Source: DASVVT01 sp036386415
Lineage (GTDB): Bacteria; Acidobacteriota; Blastocatellia; Pyrinomonadales; Pyrinomonadaceae
NCBI GenBank assembly: GCA_036386415.1
Contig: DASVVT010000015.1
Span: 124,001-188,000 of the forward strand
Direction: 5' to 3'
DNA: 64,000 nucleotides
The position numbers were made by a program, and so were the translations under genes. The notes below the pieces were generated by a model, which had not been told where the DNA came from, did not search any database, and saw only the letters and a program-made list of their open reading frames with translations. Shown one piece after another: positions 51,219 through 60,804 of this stretch. Position 1 is the first letter of the stretch. Every line of letters begins with the position of its first letter.

Positions 51219-54200
51219 TTAGAAGAGGAAGCGTATGCCGACCTGCGCCGCGAAGGGCGCGCCGACACGGTTCGTGGTGATGTAGTTGCCCTGCGCGTCG
51301 CGAATCTTCAGGAAGTCTGGATTCGAAGGAGCCAAAATCGCGCCGGTTCTTTCGTTGACGCCGGGATTGCCGTAGTTGGTGACTCTCGTTCCTTGGAATT
51401 CGATGTTGTCGAACCCGAAGACGTTGAAGAACTCCAGCGAAGGTATGAGCCTGTATTTTTCGCCGATGAGGATCACCTTCTGCAAGCGCAGGTCCACGTT
51501 ATAGACCGGGCGATTGCGTAAGGAGTTGCGCAGGAAGGACACGCCCGGCGCAGAGTAGGGACGATCACCGCCGACGTTGGTTCCGCCCGCGTTCGACGAG
51601 TTGCCGCGATCCTGGTTGAGGTCGCCCGTCGTATTGCCGCACAGCACGGTAGGATTGCTCGGACACGGTGATCTCGGAGCAAGTGTGACCAGAGCGGCGT
51701 AGGCGGCGTTTCTGTCGGAAGAAGAGACCGGCGCAACGAAGTCAACCGGAGCGATAATGTTGCTGACGGTCGGATCAATCGGCAAGCCCGAACGCAGCCG
51801 TCCCAGCGTAGCTACCTCAATGCCGTAGGGCGCGTTCCAGACCGCGTTGAAGACTAACTGGTGGCGACGATCATTACGCGAGTAGTTGTACTCCGGGTGA
51901 AGCTCGAAGGCGTTGTCATACTCTGCGAACGTAGAGGTGCGCTCGCTCGAGTCGTCGTCCAGACTTCTGGCGAGCGTGTAGAAGGTATCGAACTGGTACT
52001 TGCGCCGCCGTACCTGGACACGCGCCGTGAAAGCCTGATACAGCGAGCGCGCTGAAGAATCACGCACCTGTATAAAGCCGGCATTGCCAAGGGCGCTGAC
52101 GGGGCGGTTCTGAGCAAAGACGGACGGGGTCGCCGAGCCGATGCCGAAGAATGGCCGCAAGCTCTGGTCGCCGGGGCGGATGAACGGGGTCGGCAAATCT
52201 ATATCGCGGTTGCGCATCAGGTGCTCCGTGTTGACCTGATCGTACTGCGCGCCGATGGTGACGCCCGTCCGCAGCTCATGCTCGAAAGCAAATCCGAACT
52301 GGAAGGAGCGCGGGTTCCTCAATTGCTCGCCGACTGTGACCAGACCTTGACCGACCAGCGGGCTGAACGTTTGTCCGCGCGCCAATGCCACATTCTGAGC
52401 AATCTGCAAGATCTGATCCGGCGTCAGGATCGGCAGGTTATCGAGTTCAAAATCATTCAGATCAATACCGATGGTCAGGAACTGCTTGTAGATCGTGCTC
52501 GGGCAGAGCGGCGAGGAGTTCGGGACGCCTCCCGCACAGCTTCCCGTGAACCCGGCGAGCTGCACCGTCACATCGCCCGGTGTGGCGCGGAAGTTATTGA
52601 TCGCACCGGCAATCGGGAGTAGCGGTGTGCGCGCGTAGTAAACACCTGAATAGCCGCGAATCACCGTCTTGCCGTTGCTCCAGGGATCCCACGCAAAACC
52701 TAGGCGCGGCGCAAACTGGTTGTTCTGATCCGGGATGACTCTCGGGTCAACGTGGCCGAGCGGAAAGTTCGTGCTGGCTACGATGTTCGTCAGCGTTTGA
52801 TTGCTCGCATCAGGTTGCGTGAAGGTCTGACCCTCCCAGCGCAGCCCGAAGTTCAAGGTGAAGTTCGGCCTGATGCGCCAGGAGTCCTGCGCAAACACTG
52901 CCAGCTCATTGCTCGAGAGCGAGGCAAGACCGTTGCCAATGTTACGGCGATAGGTGATGTTCGAGTTGTCAAAGCGGTTGACCGGATCGACGCCGACGCC
53001 CGCACTGCCGACAGAGAAAACTCTGAGGGTATCGAGCGCAAGCAGGGTGCTGTCGAAGTTGCCCGTCTGCCTCTGCGCGAAGAATTGATCGGCGAAAGTA
53101 TGATTAAACTCGCCGCCGAACTTGAAGCTGTGCTGTCCGCGATTCCATGTGATGTTGTCCGCGATCTGCACGCGATAGTCGAACTGGGTCGTAGGCAGGA
53201 ACGAGACGGTACCGAAGCTGCCGATGTTGCTGCTGCTCACCAGAGGCTCGAAAGCGTTGGCCGTACGCGGGCGGTTCTCACGCGAATACTGCGCGCGCAA
53301 CTCGTTGACCACCGTCGGGGTAAAGAAGCTGATCAACTGGCCGACAATCGTGTGCTGGCTATCGCCTTCCGTTCCGTTATTGGAGAGCGCGCTGTTGGTG
53401 TTGGGCGCTAACTGTGTGCCAGCCGTGACGGCATTGAGCGCCGTGTTCTTGCTGTAGTTGTAGCGGATGTTGAACAGTTGGGTCTCGCTGAAGTTGTAGT
53501 CGAAGCGCCCGAGCAACGCCGTGGCATCGTTGGTCTGGATGTAAGGGCCTTCGAGGCTACGATACAGGCTGAGAGCTTCGGCGACGCCCAGAGTCGCAGG
53601 ACTAACCAGGCCGTTGAACTGCACGATGCGCTGCTGGTCGAGCTTCTGGAACTCCCCGGCGAAGAAGAAGAAAGCCTTGTTCTGCTTGATGGGGCCGCCG
53701 ATGGAGCCGCCATACTGCCGCTGCCTGGGCGAGGCGATCTGCTCGAATTCGTTGCGGGTCGCAAACTCCTCCGGGCGCGCCAGGAAGAAGCCCGAGCCGT
53801 GCCACTCGTTGGTCCCGCTCTTGGTGACGGCGTTGACGATGCCGCCGGTGGAGCGACCGAACTCGGCGTTGTAGCCCGAAGTCACGACCTGAAACTCCTT
53901 GATGGAACTCTGCGGGACGGTGAAGGCGAAATTGGAACGCTCGCCGCCGCGCAGGCCGCCAAAGAAGGGATTATTGTAGTCCGCGCCGTCAATCTGCACG
54001 TTGCCGTTGATGCCGCGCTGGCCGACCAGTGAAATCTGTTGACGCACAGGGTCAACGTCAGCCGTCGGCGTCAGCGACACGAAGTCCTGAAAGCGGCGAC
54101 CGTTGATCGGAAGATTGACGATAGCATTATCATTGAGGTTGGTCGGCGTCTGCGTCTGCGTCGTCTCGACGGACGCGCTCGTGATGAGCACTTCAGCGTT

Positions 54201-54548
54201 GACGTTGCCGACCTCAAGCTGAACGTTCGCATCGAGCGATGAGCCGACTTCCACATTGTAGCCGGTCTGGGTGAAGGTTCCGAAGCCTTGCGCCTCCACC
54301 TTCAGATCATATTTGCCCGGCTTCAATGAGACGGCGCGAAAGCCGCCCTGATCATCGGTCGTTAATGTTTGTGTGAGCCCCGTCTCCGTATTGGTGACGG
54401 TGACGGTCGCGCCGGGCACGAGTTCACCATTAGGGTTTTTGACCGTGCCGACGATCTGGCCTGTGGTCGCCTGCGATTGAGCCATGCCCACTACGCCCAG
54501 GCATAGAATCATGAGCGCAATGAGGACTACTTGGGGAAATTTGGACAT
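51219..54548 (-). CDS. TonB-dependent receptor with carboxypeptidase-regulatory-like domain
   Basis: A 1109-residue outer-membrane protein. Signal peptide about 1-23 (VVGMAQS). Residues about 28-115 are a CarboxypepD_reg-like domain (GQIVGTVKNPNGELVPGATVTVTNTETG). A plug domain follows (about 120-260, NLPINGRRFQDFVSLTP, QIDGADYNNPFFGGLRG, FGRSTGGIVNAVTKSGTNEWHG), then a long beta barrel (about 300-1109) ending in AAQVGIRFLF. This Oar-like family is abundant in Acidobacteria; the ligand is unknown. AAGGAG lies 9 nt upstream of the ATG. Confidence 0.93.
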   Translation of the reverse strand: MSKFPQVVLIALMILCLGVVGMAQSQATTGQIVGTVKNPNGELVPGATVTVTNTETGLTQTLTTDDQGGFRAVSLKPGKYDLKVEAQGFGTFTQTGYNVEVGSSLDANVQLEVGNVNAEVLITSASVETTQTQTPTNLNDNAIVNLPINGRRFQDFVSLTPTADVDPVRQQISLVGQRGINGNVQIDGADYNNPFFGGLRGGERSNFAFTVPQSSIKEFQVVTSGYNAEFGRSTGGIVNAVTKSGTNEWHGSGFFLARPEEFATRNEFEQIASPRQRQYGGSIGGPIKQNKAFFFFAGEFQKLDQQRIVQFNGLVSPATLGVAEALSLYRSLEGPYIQTNDATALLGRFDYNFSETQLFNIRYNYSKNTALNAVTAGTQLAPNTNSALSNNGTEGDSQHTIVGQLISFFTPTVVNELRAQYSRENRPRTANAFEPLVSSSNIGSFGTVSFLPTTQFDYRVQIADNITWNRGQHSFKFGGEFNHTFADQFFAQRQTGNFDSTLLALDTLRVFSVGSAGVGVDPVNRFDNSNITYRRNIGNGLASLSSNELAVFAQDSWRIRPNFTLNFGLRWEGQTFTQPDASNQTLTNIVASTNFPLGHVDPRVIPDQNNQFAPRLGFAWDPWSNGKTVIRGYSGVYYARTPLLPIAGAINNFRATPGDVTVQLAGFTGSCAGGVPNSSPLCPSTIYKQFLTIGIDLNDFELDNLPILTPDQILQIAQNVALARGQTFSPLVGQGLVTVGEQLRNPRSFQFGFAFEHELRTGVTIGAQYDQVNTEHLMRNRDIDLPTPFIRPGDQSLRPFFGIGSATPSVFAQNRPVSALGNAGFIQVRDSSARSLYQAFTARVQVRRRKYQFDTFYTLARSLDDDSSERTSTFAEYDNAFELHPEYNYSRNDRRHQLVFNAVWNAPYGIEVATLGRLRSGLPIDPTVSNIIAPVDFVAPVSSSDRNAAYAALVTLAPRSPCPSNPTVLCGNTTGDLNQDRGNSSNAGGTNVGGDRPYSAPGVSFLRNSLRNRPVYNVDLRLQKVILIGEKYRLIPSLEFFNVFGFDNIEFQGTRVTNYGNPGVNERTGAILAPSNPDFLKIRDAQGNYITTNRVGAPFAAQVGIRFLF

Positions 54549-54870
54549 ATCGAGGAACTCCTTAAGACAATCAGAGAGAAATTTGAAGCCAACTTCCGCG
54601 CAAGGCGATAGGCGCGGAAAACACCGTAGAACCCCTGAGAAAAATTTGCTTCTGCGTAATGATCTACAATGGAGAGCCGATCAAACGTAGAATCAAGCTT
54701 CTATCATGCCCGAACCGTTTTGCGCAAGTGTTAAAGAGAGATGAGGCCAATCTAAAATTTCGGCGGGACTGTATCGCCCGAATCAGGGCGCGTCAGCACC
54801 GCCAGCGCTCTCGACATTTTGCGCCTGTTAAATGGTCTTCAGGGGGCGTGGAGAACCCGCCCCGGGTGGT
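54549..54870. other. Intergenic region upstream of the receptor gene
   Basis: No gene or repeat element is supported. It must carry the promoter of the minus-strand receptor gene, but no clear -35/-10 pair stands out. A short GC-rich stem GGGCGTGGAGAACCCGCCCC lies near 54844. Confidence 0.4.
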
Positions 54871-55290
54871 CTAGGCTTCACCCTTCGATCTTGCAAAGGC
54901 GTCGCGGTACTGATCGGGAATCCGAACGGCGCGGCGCGTGTCCAGATTCATCGCCACCTGTACCTGTGTGGAGCGTGAGCAGAGGGTGCCGTCGCTTGCG
55001 CGCCTGACGGTGTATTCGAAGGTCGCCGAGCTGCGCCCCACGCGCGAGATGAAAAGTTCGACCAACGCCTCGTCGCCGTAAACGAGCGGCACGAAAAACT
55101 CCACCTGCACATTGACCGTAGGAAAGCCTATACGCTCATCCTGCATCAATCGCGCATAGGTGATCCCGCAGCGCGCGGCGAAGAACTCCTCCATGGCGAC
55201 GTGTAGATAGTGAAGGATGACAGGGTAGTAGACGAGCCCCGCCGGGTCTGCATCACCGAAGCGCACGGGCATGAGTGTGGAGAAAGGCAT
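54871..55290 (-). CDS. Acyl-CoA thioesterase (4HBT hotdog family)
   Basis: A 139-residue single hotdog domain. MPVRFGDADPAGLVYYPVILHYLHVAMEEFFAARCG contains the catalytic Asp in RFGDADPAG and the following helix; VQVEFFVPLVYGDEALVELFISRVGRSSATFEY is the second family block. It should hydrolyse acyl- or aroyl-CoA thioesters. A role linked to the aroyl-CoA genes 5 kb away is possible but only inferred. Starts at 55290 or 55272 (second ATG). Confidence 0.85.
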   Translation of the reverse strand: MPFSTLMPVRFGDADPAGLVYYPVILHYLHVAMEEFFAARCGITYARLMQDERIGFPTVNVQVEFFVPLVYGDEALVELFISRVGRSSATFEYTVRRASDGTLCSRSTQVQVAMNLDTRRAVRIPDQYRDAFARSKGEA

Positions 55291-55444
55291 AAGAATGAGT
55301 AGACAGTAGACAGTAGACAGTAGTCAGTAGAAAAGAAAATCCGTTGATGCGATTGATACTGAGCCTTGAGGTCATAGTAGACAGCCAAGCGTCACGCTCT
55401 GTCTTTCTTTTCTACTGACTACTGTCTACTGTCTACTGTCTACT
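55291..55444. repeat. Fold-back element, AGTAGAC units (family B)
   Basis: The left arm has three AGTAGAC 7-mers and AGTAGTC (55299-55330). The right arm (55410-55444) is the inverse with CTGTCTA repeats. The 75-nt spacer (CGTTGATGCGATTG to CGTCACGCTCTG) is diverged but homologous to the loop of 40608-40736. It starts at the thioesterase start codon and ends 17 bp from the CuAO-like stop. Confidence 0.87.
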
Positions 55445-55460
55445 TGAGTGCCATCCTTCT

Positions 55461-57263
55461 TTACCAACTCACCGGTATCAAGTCCGGGCCGACGACGTGG
55501 TCGCCTGAGAGGATGTTCACCTCATGTGTGTCTACGACATTGGTGAGATTGCCGCCGTCTGTGTGATCGAAGTGCGCGCCGTACCAGACGACGACGTCCT
55601 GATTGATGACCGATTCATTGTTCAGCCAGGCATCTATGTTTGCCGCCGTGCTACTGTTGGGGTCATCAAGCTCTATCGGATTGGTGCCGGAGTTATGGTA
55701 CTGAAGAACCCACACGTCACCCTTGCCATATTGCCAGGGGTCATTGAAAGCCGTCCCGTCATTGCCGGGTGCGATCCTGTAGCCGTCGCCGGTCGCAAGG
55801 TTCTTGACGAGCCAGCTTTGGATGCTCTGATTGCGATAGAACTGCCCTTCAGTGGCGATGGGGGGCGGCTGCAACCACGCGTCTTCGACGACCGGCAAGA
55901 CGGCGTTCTTATCCGGCGTCGCAATATCGAAATCGAATCTCCAGTAGACGTGGTGATGATGGACGGCACAGACGCAACTGCTGTTCGTCGCTCCAAAGCC
56001 GTAACGCGGGCGAATCGTTCCATCCGCGTCCAGTCTCCATTCGTGTATGTAGCGATACCAACCGGCGTTGAGCTCTGTGACGAGGACGAGTTCCGTACCT
56101 TGAGTATAGATGGCGACGCCTCGGAAGTTGCCCGTGTCGTTGCCTGATTCGAGGGAGGTGGTGGCCGGAGCTTTACAGAGGGTGATGCCGGACGTGGCAG
56201 TTCCGGCCACGCTCGTACAACCAGCCGCGTCTATTTGGAACATGCCTTCCTGATACTGCCAGTCGCGGTATGGCCCACAGACATCGTTATCGTATTTGAC
56301 GTTGAGGACTGGAACATGCGCGCGCTTGAGCACCATCTTGCCGCGATACTTCACATCCTGTAGCTCAATGCCGGATCGCTCGCCGGAATTGCCGGATGAG
56401 ATGGAGGGTCTGAGGACGAGGAAGTTCCATAGCTCTGTGCCTCCCTGGCTGGCAGTCACCAGATACTGCCCGGCGGTTCCGTTGGCCGTCGTGCTTTGAG
56501 TCGCGGCGGCGATGCCGCAGGCCGTCGGCGAGGCGAGGCTGGTCGGTGGTGCTCCGCCTCCATACCGGATCAACATCTTGCGCGTCATGTTGACGCCGAC
56601 GACCTCGTTGCGGAAATTGCCCGCGCCGCTCGGCATCAGCCCGACCATGATGGTGCGCTCAATGCGACTCGTCTCCGTTTGAGGATAGAGCACGGGCGGC
56701 ATCGGGCGATACGTCTTTAGAGCTTTGTCGCGCAGGGCTGGCCCGAGCTTCGGGTCGCGCAATACCAGCTTCTCAGCGAAGGCGAATTCCTCTTCGCTCG
56801 GCGGCGGCTGCCCCGTAGACAGGCTGGCTTTGATTGCGTACGGCTTGTCGAAACTGCCCTCGACGATGACAGTGCGGTTATGAGTGTAGTCGTAGATCGT
56901 CGCACGATAGCGATTCGGCGGAGTCTGTGCCGCGCTCATTTTGTCATCAGGACTGATGAGCTCAAACGAGAGCTTTCGATAACTCGTTCCGCGCAGGTAT
57001 TGAAGGACCGCCGGGTGTCGCATCAGGAGGCGCCAGGCCGTGCCGACGTCCGCCTGCGTCGGCCCCCAGGGGACGGCTGAGACCGTCAGCCCCTCCTCCT
57101 CCTGCGAAGCGGAAGCGACACTTCCCGCTTTTTCAGAGGTCTTACGCTTCAGTTCGCTCGGCTGTACAAGCTTTGCATCGCTTGTACTGCGAGCCAGCAG
57201 GGGTAACAGGAAGACCAGAATGAGCGCCAGCGTGACCACTGGTAGGTATAACCATCGACGCAT
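55461..57263 (-). CDS. Secreted copper-amine-oxidase-like protein
   Basis: A 600-residue protein with an N-terminal anchor/signal (about 3-24), a Ser/Lys-rich linker and a CuAO-N-like domain (about 55-180). The large C-terminal domain resembles copper amine oxidases. It keeps the copper His cluster VHHHHVYWRFDFD (H435-H438, HxH pattern) and a third His in VVVWYGAHFDHTDGG (H564). The Tyr aligned with the topaquinone precursor (Y403) lies in LNAGWYRYIHEW, where typical CuAO have N-Y-D/E; both neighbours differ. Cofactor formation is therefore uncertain. GAGGAG lies 6 nt before ATG 57263. Confidence 0.75.
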   Translation of the reverse strand: MRRWLYLPVVTLALILVFLLPLLARSTSDAKLVQPSELKRKTSEKAGSVASASQEEEGLTVSAVPWGPTQADVGTAWRLLMRHPAVLQYLRGTSYRKLSFELISPDDKMSAAQTPPNRYRATIYDYTHNRTVIVEGSFDKPYAIKASLSTGQPPPSEEEFAFAEKLVLRDPKLGPALRDKALKTYRPMPPVLYPQTETSRIERTIMVGLMPSGAGNFRNEVVGVNMTRKMLIRYGGGAPPTSLASPTACGIAAATQSTTANGTAGQYLVTASQGGTELWNFLVLRPSISSGNSGERSGIELQDVKYRGKMVLKRAHVPVLNVKYDNDVCGPYRDWQYQEGMFQIDAAGCTSVAGTATSGITLCKAPATTSLESGNDTGNFRGVAIYTQGTELVLVTELNAGWYRYIHEWRLDADGTIRPRYGFGATNSSCVCAVHHHHVYWRFDFDIATPDKNAVLPVVEDAWLQPPPIATEGQFYRNQSIQSWLVKNLATGDGYRIAPGNDGTAFNDPWQYGKGDVWVLQYHNSGTNPIELDDPNSSTAANIDAWLNNESVINQDVVVWYGAHFDHTDGGNLTNVVDTHEVNILSGDHVVGPDLIPVSW

Positions 57264-57947
57264 CTTGAACTCCTCTTTCGGGGGGGCGGCCAACTTAAGA
57301 AGATAGCCGCTCATAACAAGGGTTTCGTGCGACGCGGATGGCTGTCGAGTAATGAAACATCCGACACGGCATCCGGGGAGCTGTCGAAGCGGCCAGCGGC
57401 CTGTATCTGCCGGAAGATCAGGGCCGCAAGCCCGTTCTCAACTCTGACATCTGAATCACAGGTGCCTGCCACCCGTGCAAGTCTCTAAAAGTTAAGGGTA
57501 TTTAAGCGAGGGCTACACAGGCTGACCGCCGTCTTTAGCGAAACCGGAGACGCTACCCAAAGGTTGGCAACTTCTTTGAATAGAACGACGGGAAACCAGG
57601 ACCAATAAAGTCCACAGAACGTCACCAGCGCCCCATGCGTACCACAAGCTCGCGGGTCAGGTCAAGCGGGAAGGACAATGAAGAGTAGGTCAGTAGTCAG
57701 TAGAAAAGAAAAATTAGTGGACATACTTTATGGGGGCATAAATATTTTGGAGTCACCAATGACAACCAACACCTGACAAGGTCGCCCGTATCTGACCAGT
57801 CGAACCTTGTCAGCTAACTGCCTGCTAATTACTACCTCCTGACTATGGTAAGTCAACTATATTATTTCCCGAACAAATTAGGAAGAAAGGCCAACACGGC
57901 GCATGAGGGAAAGGAGCATAGTTATGAATGGTAGGTTCTCCTACACT
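57264..57947. other. Intergenic region, no gene
   Basis: No ORF is supported. It contains a half repeat arm (57680-57712) and a perfect 10-bp stem CTGACAAGGT/ACCTTGTCAG (57773-57782/57804-57813) with a 21-nt loop. The composition becomes AT-rich from about 57700, unlike the flanking coding DNA. Confidence 0.45.
57680..57712. repeat. Half element, AGTAGTC units (family B)
   Basis: AGTAGGTCAGTAGTCAGTAGAAAAGAAAA matches the left arm and inner flank of the element at 55291-55444, but no inverse right arm follows. It is a solo or decayed copy. Confidence 0.7.
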
Positions 57948-57975
57948 CTGACAGTAGGCTGTACTCTATTATAAT
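57948..57975 (+). promoter_or_regulatory. Candidate sigma-70 promoter of the hydrolase cassette
   Basis: CTGACA at 57948-57953, a 16-nt spacer and TATAAT at 57970-57975. It points to the hydrolase at 58164, about 185 bp downstream, and lies upstream of the first attC-like fragment. Confidence 0.5.
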
Positions 57976-58052
57976 GCTGACGAAAGTCAAGAATTTGAGT
58001 AAAACGCCGGGTGAGGAGTGTGAAAGTGAAGCAATTCATTGATCGCCGACAT

Positions 58053-58139
58053 CTGACAACTCATTCAACCGGAGCGCGGGATTTCGTATTGCTGAAGATC
58101 AGCAAGAAACGTGTGACGCGCTGAATCCTTACACTTCCT
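58053..58139 (+). mobile_element. attC-like fragment upstream of the hydrolase gene
   Basis: ACAACTCATTCAACCGGAGC (from 58056) is identical to the 5' half of the attC site at 35979-36082. R'' is degenerate (ATCTGAC). Behind it, AGCGCG at 58073-58078 can pair with CGCGCT near 58117-58122, with TTGCTGA/TCAGCAA inside, so a truncated attC-like fold is possible. No clear R' GTTRRRY is seen. Confidence 0.5.
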
Positions 58140-58163
58140 TGCTTTGACTAAGAAGGAGTCAAA

Positions 58164-58991
58164 ATGCCACGTAAAATAGTTTGTAATCTTTTGCTGCTTG
58201 CTCTGTTTCTTTGCGCTCACTCCGCTTTGGCACGCGAGACCGGCTTTCTCAACCGCACCGTCACGGTTGGCTCAACAACCTACCGCTATCAGGTCTACGT
58301 TCCAGCCAGCTATAACCCACATCACAAGCTGCCCGTGATTCTCTATCTTCATGGGTTGAGTTACAGGGGCGACGACGGTCTTTTGCCGACAGAAGTCGGC
58401 GTCGGAAGTGCGATCCGACTCCAAAGCGAGAGCTTCCCCGCCATCGCCGTCTTTCCGCAATGTCGCCTTAACGCTGCCTGGAGTGGCGACATGGAAACTC
58501 AGGCGATCAAAGCACTGGATGAATCCGTCAAAGAGTTCAATGGCGACTCTCAACGGCTCTATTTGATCGGACTATCTTTCGGGGGCTATGGGGCATGGTA
58601 TTTTGCGGCGCATCATCCGGGGAAATTTGCGGCCATCGTAGCTATTTCTGGTGGGATTATTCCACGGCCAAACACTCCTCTTGCCTCTCTTCGACCGGAG
58701 TATGAGGCGATCATGAAATCATCAGACTCGTACGCGGCATTTGCCCGGCTCATCGGAAAGACACCTGTGTGGGTCTTTCATGGTGATGCTGACGCACTTG
58801 TTCCCGTAACGGAGGCTCGTCAAATGGTCGAAGCGTTAAAAGCAGATGGTGGAAACGTGAAGTACACAGAATACCCGCGCATAGGGCACGGGCACGCGGG
58901 TCCGCTACCCGCCTTCACATCAGAAGTGGAAAAAGCGCAAACCGATGCAGACTTTATTGCGTGGCTGTTCGCGCAACGGCTTGCCAAATAA
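58164..58991 (+). CDS. Secreted alpha/beta hydrolase (esterase-like), probable gene cassette
   Basis: A 275-residue exported alpha/beta hydrolase. Signal peptide about 1-23 (SALARE). VILYLHGLSYRGDDG is the oxyanion-hole region, LIGLSFGGYGAWYFA the nucleophile elbow (GxSxGG), and VFHGDADALVPV and GHGHAG supply Asp and His of the triad. It resembles PHB-depolymerase/phospholipase-carboxylesterase enzymes. GGAG lies 6 nt upstream. It lies between two attC-like fragments in the same orientation, so it probably arrived as an integron cassette. Not related to the kynurenine genes downstream, which are on the other strand. Confidence 0.85.
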   Translation: MPRKIVCNLLLLALFLCAHSALARETGFLNRTVTVGSTTYRYQVYVPASYNPHHKLPVILYLHGLSYRGDDGLLPTEVGVGSAIRLQSESFPAIAVFPQCRLNAAWSGDMETQAIKALDESVKEFNGDSQRLYLIGLSFGGYGAWYFAAHHPGKFAAIVAISGGIIPRPNTPLASLRPEYEAIMKSSDSYAAFARLIGKTPVWVFHGDADALVPVTEARQMVEALKADGGNVKYTEYPRIGHGHAGPLPAFTSEVEKAQTDADFIAWLFAQRLAK

Positions 58992-59051
58992 CGCGGTCGC
59001 GAGTTCAGGGACTTGTGAAAGAAAGTTGATTGGATTAGCAAAGGGCAGCAT

Positions 59052-59076
59052 CACAACTCATTCAACCGGAGCGCCC
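59052..59076 (+). mobile_element. attC-like fragment downstream of the hydrolase gene
   Basis: CACAACTCATTCAACCGGAGC starts at 59053, 62 bp after the hydrolase stop, in the same orientation as the upstream fragment and about 1 kb from it. R'' is degenerate and the 3' half is not recognisable. Confidence 0.5.
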
Positions 59077-59191
59077 ATAGACCCCTTTCCCATCAGGTGC
59101 ATCAAATATATTATTGCCTTTACGGTCTAGGATAATTGAGAGGCTCAGTACGAAAACGGATCAAAGGAATCTCTTTTCTGCTGCCTCCTGA

Positions 59192-60739
59192 CTACCGTCC
59201 CTTCAGTTTTTTCCGATCAATCTTGCCGCGATCATTCTTGGGGAGCGAGGCGACGAACTCGATCCAGCGCGGGTATTTGTAGAGAGCGATTCTCGATTTG
59301 ACGAACTCCTTGATCTGCTGAGCCAGTTCCTCTGTGGGCGCAAAGCCCGCGCGTGCGACGACGAAAGCCTTCGGCTTGACGAGGTGGTCGCCCGCGTCAA
59401 ATCCAACGACGGCGCATTCGAGGACGGCTTCGTGTTGCAGCAGGCAGTTTTCGATCTCAGAGGGCGCGACGTAAACGCCGGACACTTTCAACATGTCGTC
59501 TGTGCGCCCGTGATACCAGTAATAACCTTCAGGGTCTACGTGAAACTGATCGCCCGTCGTGCACCAGTCGCCGGCGAAAGTCTCTTTTGATTTCTCGTGA
59601 GCCTGCCAGTAGCAGAGCGCCGCCGAATCGCCGCGAATGCGCAAAGTTCCCATCTCGCCCGCAGGCACTTCCCCCCCTTCGGCATCGACGATCCTGGCCT
59701 CGTAGCCTTCGACGATGCGACCGAGGCTGCCTGGCTTGACATCGCCCGGGCGGTTCGTGATGTAGATATGAAACATCTCTGCGGAGCCGATTCCATCCAG
59801 AATCTCGACGTTAAACGTCTCCTTCCAGCGCGTATATAGCTCGACGGGCAGCGCCTCGCCCGCCGAGTAGCAGAAGCGCAGGGAGGAGAGGTCGCGCCCC
59901 GATGCGCCCTCCAGATTGAGCATCGAGTTGATCATCGTCGGGACAGTGGTGAGGATGGTCGGGCGGTGGCGCTCGATCATTTCAAACATCTTTTCAGGCG
60001 TCGATCTTTCAGCGAAGAGCGCCGTCGCGCCCCCCACAGCGAAGGGGAAGAGAAGGTTCGTGCCCGTCGCGTAGCCAAAAAAGAGTTTCGGCACGGAGAC
60101 CGTCAGATCGTCTTCGCGGACGCCGACCGTGCGTTTGGCGAAGACCTCCGTGTTGAAAGGCAGGTCGTGATGCAGGTGCACAGCGCCTTTCGGTTGACCC
60201 GTCGAGCCGGAGGTGAACAGCCAGATACTGATGTCGTCGCGGTGCGTGTCGGCGGGCGTCATGGTCTCCGGCATCTCAAGTATGGCCTGGTCGAATGAGA
60301 GAAAATCGCCGTTGTACTCATGCCCGACGACGAGCACGTGGCGCAGGTGACGCGCATCGACCACGGCTTCCGCAAACGTCTCAAGCAGAGATTCGTGTAT
60401 GACGGCCACACGGGCGCGCGTGTATTCAAGATAGTATCTGTAATCTTCAGCAGGCAGCAGCGGGTTGACCATCGTGAGGACAGCGCCGATGCGACTCGCG
60501 CCGAACCACGTCCACACGAACTGCGGGCAATCCGGCAGCGCCAGCAGAACGCGATCCTCCATCTCAACGCCCAGCTCGCGCAGCGCATTGCCGACGCGGT
60601 TCGAGAGTCGCGCCGCTTCGCCGTAAGTGTACGACTCGTCCTTGAAGTAAAGGCAGGTCTTGTGCTCGCGTCCTTCCTCCACGTTGTGATAGAGGAAGTA
60701 GTCGGCCATGTTGAACTTTTCGGGAAATTCAATCTTCAT
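59192..60739 (-). CDS. Benzoate/2-aminobenzoate-CoA ligase family AMP-binding enzyme
   Basis: A 515-residue ANL-superfamily ligase of the benzoate-CoA ligase group, activating an aromatic acid with ATP and CoA. Motifs: SIWLFTSGSTGQPKGAVH (about 166-183), DGIGSAEMFHIYITN (A5-like), GDWCTTGDQFHVDPEGYYWYHGRTDDMLKVSGVYVAPSEIE (A7-A8) and the catalytic Lys in PKNDRGKIDRKKLKGR. Next to tryptophan dioxygenase and kynureninase, anthranilate is the likely substrate, but benzoate cannot be excluded from sequence. It is the last gene of the minus-strand group. Confidence 0.87.
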   Translation of the reverse strand: MKIEFPEKFNMADYFLYHNVEEGREHKTCLYFKDESYTYGEAARLSNRVGNALRELGVEMEDRVLLALPDCPQFVWTWFGASRIGAVLTMVNPLLPAEDYRYYLEYTRARVAVIHESLLETFAEAVVDARHLRHVLVVGHEYNGDFLSFDQAILEMPETMTPADTHRDDISIWLFTSGSTGQPKGAVHLHHDLPFNTEVFAKRTVGVREDDLTVSVPKLFFGYATGTNLLFPFAVGGATALFAERSTPEKMFEMIERHRPTILTTVPTMINSMLNLEGASGRDLSSLRFCYSAGEALPVELYTRWKETFNVEILDGIGSAEMFHIYITNRPGDVKPGSLGRIVEGYEARIVDAEGGEVPAGEMGTLRIRGDSAALCYWQAHEKSKETFAGDWCTTGDQFHVDPEGYYWYHGRTDDMLKVSGVYVAPSEIENCLLQHEAVLECAVVGFDAGDHLVKPKAFVVARAGFAPTEELAQQIKEFVKSRIALYKYPRWIEFVASLPKNDRGKIDRKKLKGR

Positions 60740-60804
60740 AGTGGATGTTTATCCAAATCGAAAGTTGAAGCGGCTGCACGGAAAAATGCTCGACCCTTCG
60801 CGTC

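Noticed and set aside
55291..55444. Short tandem units considered as CRISPR or as sequencing artefact
   Set aside because: Units are 7 bp with no spacers, and arms are inverse copies with a homologous loop elsewhere in the window, which an artefact would not give.
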